This document shows, piece after piece, positions 60,801-64,000 of a stretch of DNA of 64,000 nt. The notes below the pieces were generated by a model that was not told the DNA's origin, ran no database searches, and saw only the letters and a program-made list of their open reading frames with translations. Numbering within the stretch: position 1 is the stretch's first letter; each line of letters begins with the position of its first letter. The stretch spans positions 62,001 to 126,000 of the forward strand of contig OENT01000082.1 of assembly GCA_900239685.1 (NCBI GenBank), in the 5' to 3' direction. Origin of the DNA: Rotaria macrura (Eukaryota > Rotifera > Eurotatoria > Philodinida > Philodinidae). The position numbers and the translations under genes are program-made.

Positions 60801-62810
60801 GATAGAATATAGATAAAAACTGCACACATATCAATCAAATCAATATTCACCGAGTAGGAAATAAAGTGCATGTAACATGAAAATGAAAACTCAAAACAGA
60901 ACGAAACTTAATCATACATAAACAACAATAACAACTATTATTTTTCTATCTTTATCTTACATAACCATACACATGCTTCAATTCTATCTATATCATATTC
61001 AGATTATGTTAATCGTTTACATCTATCATACTTCATTCACATTCGATAATAATAATTTCTATTGGTTTATAATACGATCAGGTGATAACAAGACGTGATG
61101 AAAAAAAACCTTACCATATGATAGTATGATTAACTCCTGTTAACAAAGGTGAATGCAGATGACTATAAAATATGCACTTCATAATGTCAAGCGAGTCGCA
61201 ACATGCTCTCGAAAATTCTTTCGTTGAAAGCAAAATTTTTTCTCAACAACAAAAAAGCATGCGAATCGTAAGTTCGGTATAGGAAAGCAATTTTACTGTT
61301 TGAGCTAATTTACGTTCACTTATAGATGAAGGCTATTTGTTAGGTAAAAGCCGTTCTTTTATTTTTTGATGGGATACATATTGGAGTTCAAAAGATATTA
61401 CATACAATGCACGATGATGAAAAACGGAAGTGTAAAATACAGCTCATCATTGGTACGATAGAAATCAGCTCCAGACGTATATAAACGTTTTAAAATTTGA
61501 GAAACATAACTGGACATTCTGACTAACAAGTTCATTGCGTTAGGCTTTTCTGCGAAGGATATTCACGCCATTGATATTTCTAGTTTGCTTCTTCTTAATT
61601 AAAACTAATGAGCATTATGTGATCAGTAAACAACAATATTCGGGTCCAGATGCTAGAAAACTAAAACTATCTGGACCCATAGAACTAAGAAGTTCATTAC
61701 TGTAGCATTGATATTTATTGATCATAGTTTCATTATTATTTCATATTGAAGAAAAGAGTTCTAGAAAATTTGATAGGCTTAAAATTAATACAGAAAACTT
61801 AATTACATCGTATAATCATTTGGTATATGTGCTGAGCTGATGAGAATCTCACTGATTAGACAAGAAACGACCTATTCACGAATGTCAATTCGAAAAAATC
61901 TCAAGTGGTAGTTATCAACACTTCTTATTATCTTATTCCATGTTTATTTATTTTATGAACTTTTTCGTTTGTACTATTCGTATGCTTATATATATAAAGG
62001 AACACATATCTAGGTTGAACATTTCAAATCAAAAACTTCATAACCTAAATCAGAGGTACGATTCGCAAACATTATTGTTGTTCAGATAGTATTTTCCACT
62101 TGAATATAGTTTTGGAAATAAATTTTAGTTCCTATCTTCATCTATCGTCATAGACTACGATTGGTAGAAAATATTTATTTTGAGTAGTCCAGGTAAGATT
62201 GAGTATGTATGTGTGATCATGTTTTGCATTTACATTACATTTTAAAAAAGTGATCTGATGTATATGATTCATCTGATCCATGACAGTCTGTGAAATTATT
62301 AATGCACTTAGAATGAAACTGATTTTGAAAAGAAAAATTTGAATAAATTACGAGATAAGTCATTGACAGAGATGACTTATAGCAGGTTATAATCGTTTCG
62401 TGAATTAAAATTATGACTAGGGCTTTCAGTGACATCTGTGGATCCAGTTGTACATGCTCAAGTTAAATGCTATCGCATTCATTCATGTTAAGTAAATAAA
62501 TAATTGATTGCCCTAGTGAAGTATAATCCTTAGCATGAAATTTATTCTTCACGAAAGAAGACATTATACCGACGATCGTATTATCTAATTTTCATATAGA
62601 TCTATCGTAATTTTTATTTTGTTTTCACATTATCATTGAACCAAGAGGTCGCTTCACGAAATGCATTCGATATAAATTCGCATTTCTTATCACGCTTCGT
62701 GTGATCAGATCACTTACATACTTTATAGGATCGATCGAGATCATAGAAAATTCAACTTCAACACTTCGACACGAATTTATTATTCAATTATTCTGAACCA
62801 TGATTTCAAA
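57878..62810. other. Intergenic, 4.9 kb, PCF11 to zinc-finger gene
   Basis: AT-rich and gene-free as far as I can see, apart from the inverted-repeat element at 58.2-59.0 kb. An open stretch at 59084-59290 has no recognisable similarity. Confidence 0.5.
58215..59000. mobile_element. GC-rich-ended inverted-repeat element
   Basis: The left end reads GAGCCCTGCAGGTTGTAGAT and the reverse complement of the right end reads GAGAGCTGCAGGTTACAAG, both preceded by an ACACT..TAG motif. The first 140 bp contain repeated direct and inverted copies of CAGGGCAGGTTACAG / AACCTGCCCTG; the right end repeats CAGGGCAGGGCAG and AACCTGCAG. The roughly 550-bp interior is ordinary AT-rich DNA with no coding capacity. 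Fits a non-autonomous DNA transposon or foldback element. Confidence 0.5.
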
Positions 62811-63502
62811 ATGAGTAAGTAGAGAGTAGAGTGATTCTATTGTTTCGTTTAAGACCACACTCCTGCCAATTTTAGTTACGGATGATACAGAAGATTTATT
62901 TATTTGTGGCAAATGTCGTGCGAACTTTAACGATTTGAACACGTTTCTAACTCATCGATCTTCTTGTAACGGTCAACAAACGTCAAATTCGTATCCCCTA
63001 TCTAACAGTCCATCGTCAGCATTACTCGAAAGAGAATTAGATGCAATCATTCAAGATGTTTCATTAACTATTTCATCAACACCAGAATTATTCTATCAAC
63101 CTATTCATACTGAAGTATCGTCCAACAATGAATTCGATTTATTGTTTTCTCAACCTGTCGAGCAGACTACTGGTAATGATGAAATAATAATAAACACACA
63201 TGCTTCTGATCCTGCCGAAAGTTCATGTATTGAAAATAGTATGTCTCAAATGAGTCTATTGGAGTGTCCGGTGTGTGATGAACAGTTCGATGCACCAACA
63301 GTATTAGAAAATCATGTTTTTGAGCATTCCACTTGGATTGATGAAAATGATAATGTAAAATCGAGAGTTGGCACATCTATTGATGATTCATCATCGAGTT
63401 ATACCGACCTACTTGATGAACAGTCAACATCTACATTAGAATGCAAACAATGTACAGTGACATTCGCTTCTAACGCATCGTTGAATATGCATAAAAAAAT
63501 GA
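62811..63502 (+). CDS. C2H2 zinc-finger protein, ZNF341-like, 5' part
   Basis: Two exons seen: 62811-62814 (ATG plus one base) and 62876-63502, ending in phase 1 at a GTAAGT donor; the rest lies beyond the right edge. The protein starts MITDDTEDLFICGKCRANF...TFLTHRSSC, a C2HC finger like the N-terminal finger of ZNF341 (EDVFLCGKC...FMTHK). After a Ser/Asn/acidic linker of about 100 residues come CPVCDEQFDAPTVLENHVFEH and CKQCTVTFASNASLNMHKK, both C2H2. A transcription-factor role is inferred. The ZNF341 link rests on one short motif and should be treated as tentative. The start is chosen because exon 1 supplies an ATG in phase, and an earlier ATG at 62800 hits a stop after four codons. Confidence 0.65.
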
Positions 63503-64000
63503 GTAAGTTTATCCTATGATCATTTTTCCCATATGTTATGCATGATTCGTTACGACGAATTATCTTCGTGAATTTCAATCTATAGAAATTGTTGAATATA
63601 GAATATATATGAAAACTTTCTAAAATATACTTTCATACTTAAATTTGTTACGCTACTGGAACATTTTCTAGGCTTGTCTAGTAGAGTGATAGGCCTATGA
63701 TGTTTTGAATTGAAATTTCAGCAAAAACAATACTTGATAGAAATTTCTTTAAGTTCGGTGATTTTTCCAGAGAAATACTTTTTCACAATTAATTACGTTA
63801 GTTCACGGCATCATCATAAAGAGAGAACACTATTAAGCTTGATACTATATTTATTTTATACTCAAACGTATCGTTTTTAATTTCATAATAACCTTGATTT
63901 ATTAAGAGGTATCCATGAATGATGATTACAGTCTTCGTAGGTTCCAAAAGTACTATGTGCACTGTTTTTTTTTCTCTAATCTTCCATTATTCGTACGTGT
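63503..64000 (+). other. Start of an intron of the zinc-finger gene
   Basis: Follows a consensus GTAAGT donor. No downstream exon recognised before the window ends. Confidence 0.5.

Overview
The window is animal nuclear DNA: AT-rich, with many short GT-AG introns (about 50-75 bp) mixed with introns of 1-4 kb. The genes are orthologues of conserved metazoan genes (HECA, MEF2, FE65/APBB, NUP107, RPL5, DCTN3, POLDIP2, RAB26/37, OMA1, PCF11). Compact exons, very short introns and loosely spaced genes would suit a small protostome; a rotifer is my best guess, but nothing here proves it. I joined exons by hand from splice sites and reading frames, so coordinates are models.

Layout, left to right. 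1-947 (+): 3' end of a Headcase/HECA gene. 2270-3847 (+): complete MEF2 with MADS box and polyQ. 6745-9083 (+): secreted/type I membrane protein with a LolA-like ectodomain. 10470-14045 (+): FE65/APBB adaptor (degenerate WW plus two PTB domains). 14267-19866 (+): NUP107 in about 17 exons. 21770-24848 (-): ribosomal protein L5 in 7 exons, divergent from dynactin p24 (DCTN3, 25071-27073, +). 27074-35875: about 9 kb with no convincing gene. 35876-41718 (+): POLDIP2, whose 4.1-kb intron holds a complete RAB26/37-type GTPase on the opposite strand (36233-37843). OMA1 (41891-46330, +) starts only 172 bp after POLDIP2; both products are mitochondrial. 50686-57877 (+): PCF11, the cleavage and termination factor. 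62811-63502 (+): first exons of a C2H2 zinc-finger gene that runs off the right edge.

The most striking feature is in RPL5 intron 4 (22271-24157). A unit of about 95 bp occurs nine times (one copy cut by an assembly gap). Read on the RPL5 sense strand, each unit has the layout of a C/D-box snoRNA: a terminal stem, a C box (UGAUGA), a conserved body, an antisense-like stretch, a D box (CUGA) and the other half of the stem. The stems differ from copy to copy but stay self-complementary, which indicates selection on RNA structure. The stretch next to the D box can pair with the AGGGGCGAAA motif of large-subunit rRNA. Ribosomal-protein introns are classic snoRNA hosts, but many copies of one snoRNA in a single intron is unusual for an animal. 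Part of the array is duplicated around the gap, so the true number may be about seven.

Other repeats are three inverted-repeat, MITE-like elements (OMA1 intron, PCF11 intron, and 58.2-59.0 kb), one possibly related terminus near 30.6 kb, and several microsatellites.
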